A stretch of 7,061 nt of DNA from Eubacterium sp. CAG:274 (GTDB lineage: Bacteria > Bacillota > Clostridia > Lachnospirales > CAG-274). This document shows, piece after piece, positions 6,239 to 7,061 of this stretch (position 1 is the stretch's first letter; every line of letters starts with the position of its first letter). The position numbers and the translations under genes are program-made. The stretch covers positions 1 to 7,061 of the forward strand of contig FR888470.1 in assembly GCA_000432155.1 (NCBI GenBank). The letters run 5' to 3'. Under the pieces are notes generated by a model, which worked only from the letters and a program-made list of their open reading frames with translations, was not told the origin of the DNA and did not search any database.

Positions 6239-7061
6239 ATGTCAAAACAACAAACAGATTTAGGTAAAGACAAAATAGGTTCTTTACTGTTTAAATTGGC
6301 TTTGCCATCTATTTGTGCTCAAATTATAAACCTTCTTTACAATATGATTGATAGAATGTACATAGGACATATAAAAAATATAGGACCGTCAGCTTTAACA
6401 GGTGTGGGAGTTGCTATGCCAGTTATTGTATGTATTTCAGCTTTTGCAGCCCTTGTTAGTATGGGTGGAGCACCTCTAGCGTCTATCAATATGGGTAAAG
6501 GAGATAAAGAAAAGGCAGAAAATATTTTAGGTAATTGTACCACTATGCTTATTTTGACTGCTTTAATATTAACTTCGATTTTCTTAGTTTTTGGTAGAAA
6601 GATTATGATGCTTTTTGGAGCTAGTGAAAACACCATAGAATATGCTTGGTTATATATGAAGATTTATTCTTTGGGTACAATTTTTGTGCAACTTGCTTTA
6701 GGACTTAATGCTTTTATAAATGCACAGGGATTTTCAAAAATAGGTATGACTACAGTTGCCATAGGTGCGGTATGTAATATTATTCTTGACCCTATTTTTA
6801 TTTTTGGTTTAAATATGCAGGTACAGGGAGCGGCTTTAGCAACTGTAATTTCACAGGCTGTTTCTTGCATATGGATTTTAAAATTTCTTACAGGCAAAAA
6901 GACTTTTTTAAAAATAAAAAGAAAATATATGCTTTTAAAGAAAAATATTATTCTACCTGCCGTAGCTTTGGGACTTTCTCCTTTTATAATGCAGTTTACA
7001 GAAAGTGTATTAGCAGTAAGTTTTAATACAAGTTTATTAAAATATGGCGGGGATTTAGCTG
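6239..7061 (+). CDS. MATE-family multidrug efflux transporter, N-terminal part (3' end outside window)
   Basis: An open frame of 274 codons running off the window, starting at ATG 6239 with GAGAGGA (6226-6232) 6 bases upstream. The opening is typical of MATE proteins of the MepA-like branch: a short polar tail (MSKQQTDLGKDKIG), then LLFKLALPSICAQIINLLYNMIDRMYIGHI, in which the N-x-x-D region of helix 1 and the (Y/F)IGH motif are recognisable. Further hydrophobic helices follow. The motifs AALVSMGGAPLASINMGKGD, LNAFINAQGFSKIGM and the NIILDPIFIF segment of helix 5 are all characteristic. Full proteins have about 450 residues and 12 helices, so about 60% is visible. The family exports cationic drugs and metabolites using a Na+ or H+ gradient; the substrate here is unknown. 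The gene lies 18 bases past a terminator with little room for a promoter of its own. Confidence 0.93.
   Translation, partial: MSKQQTDLGKDKIGSLLFKLALPSICAQIINLLYNMIDRMYIGHIKNIGPSALTGVGVAMPVIVCISAFAALVSMGGAPLASINMGKGDKEKAENILGNCTTMLILTALILTSIFLVFGRKIMMLFGASENTIEYAWLYMKIYSLGTIFVQLALGLNAFINAQGFSKIGMTTVAIGAVCNIILDPIFIFGLNMQVQGAALATVISQAVSCIWILKFLTGKKTFLKIKRKYMLLKKNIILPAVALGLSPFIMQFTESVLAVSFNTSLLKYGGDLA

Noticed and set aside
6337..6897. Two minus-strand open frames inside the MATE gene (6337-6636 and 6664-6897).
   Set aside because: They are antisense to a clearly conserved membrane transporter frame and show no family motif.
1..7061. Mobile element or prophage signs that would explain how the pectin gene arrived.
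   Set aside because: No transposase, integrase, terminal inverted repeats, tRNA or attachment-like duplications could be seen; codon usage of the esterase looks like that of its neighbours, so transfer is only inferred from gene context.

Overview
The window is AT-rich (roughly one third G+C by eye), tightly packed and has every gene on the + strand. Strong purine-rich ribosome binding sites, the standard bacterial code, a GerAB/GerAC-type spore germination pair and a secreted protein ending in S-layer homology (SLH) sequence all point to an anaerobic, spore-forming Bacillota, most likely a member of the Clostridia. The secreted pectin-modifying enzyme fits a plant-polysaccharide-degrading gut or rumen lineage. 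The genus cannot be fixed from this sequence.

Layout: (i) 1-321 is the 3' end of a GerAB/GerKB-family germination permease. It overlaps by 4 bases a GerAC/GerKC-family lipoprotein gene (318-884), which is only about half the usual length and stops at the end of its N-terminal domain. (ii) A good sigma-A-type promoter (894-922) and a strong ribosome binding site lead into a very large secreted protein of 1393 residues (951-5132). Its order is signal peptide, pectin methylesterase (CE8), Ig-like BIG2 module, a second Ig-like module, an unassigned beta-rich jelly-roll-like module, an SGNH esterase of the rhamnogalacturonan acetylesterase type (CE12), a second SGNH-like domain that has lost every catalytic residue, and a degenerate SLH region. 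(iii) The stop codon of this gene overlaps the start of an exodeoxyribonuclease III gene (5129-5884), followed after 4 bases by a single-domain rhodanese (5889-6191) and a perfect rho-independent terminator (6193-6220). (iv) A MATE-family efflux transporter starts at 6239, just past the terminator, and runs off the window.

The surface enzyme would remove methyl esters from homogalacturonan and acetyl esters from rhamnogalacturonan, opening pectin to lyases and hydrolases encoded elsewhere. Its neighbours (germination, DNA repair, sulfurtransferase, efflux) have no evident link to pectin. Together with the truncated germination gene directly upstream, this suggests that the pectin gene, carrying its own promoter, came to sit inside an unrelated gene neighbourhood. 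The most unusual items are the catalytically dead SGNH domain next to an intact one in the same chain, the unassigned middle modules, and the truncated Ger lipoprotein at the junction. No RNA genes, CRISPR arrays, insertion sequences or riboswitches were seen. No intergenic gap exceeds about 70 bases.
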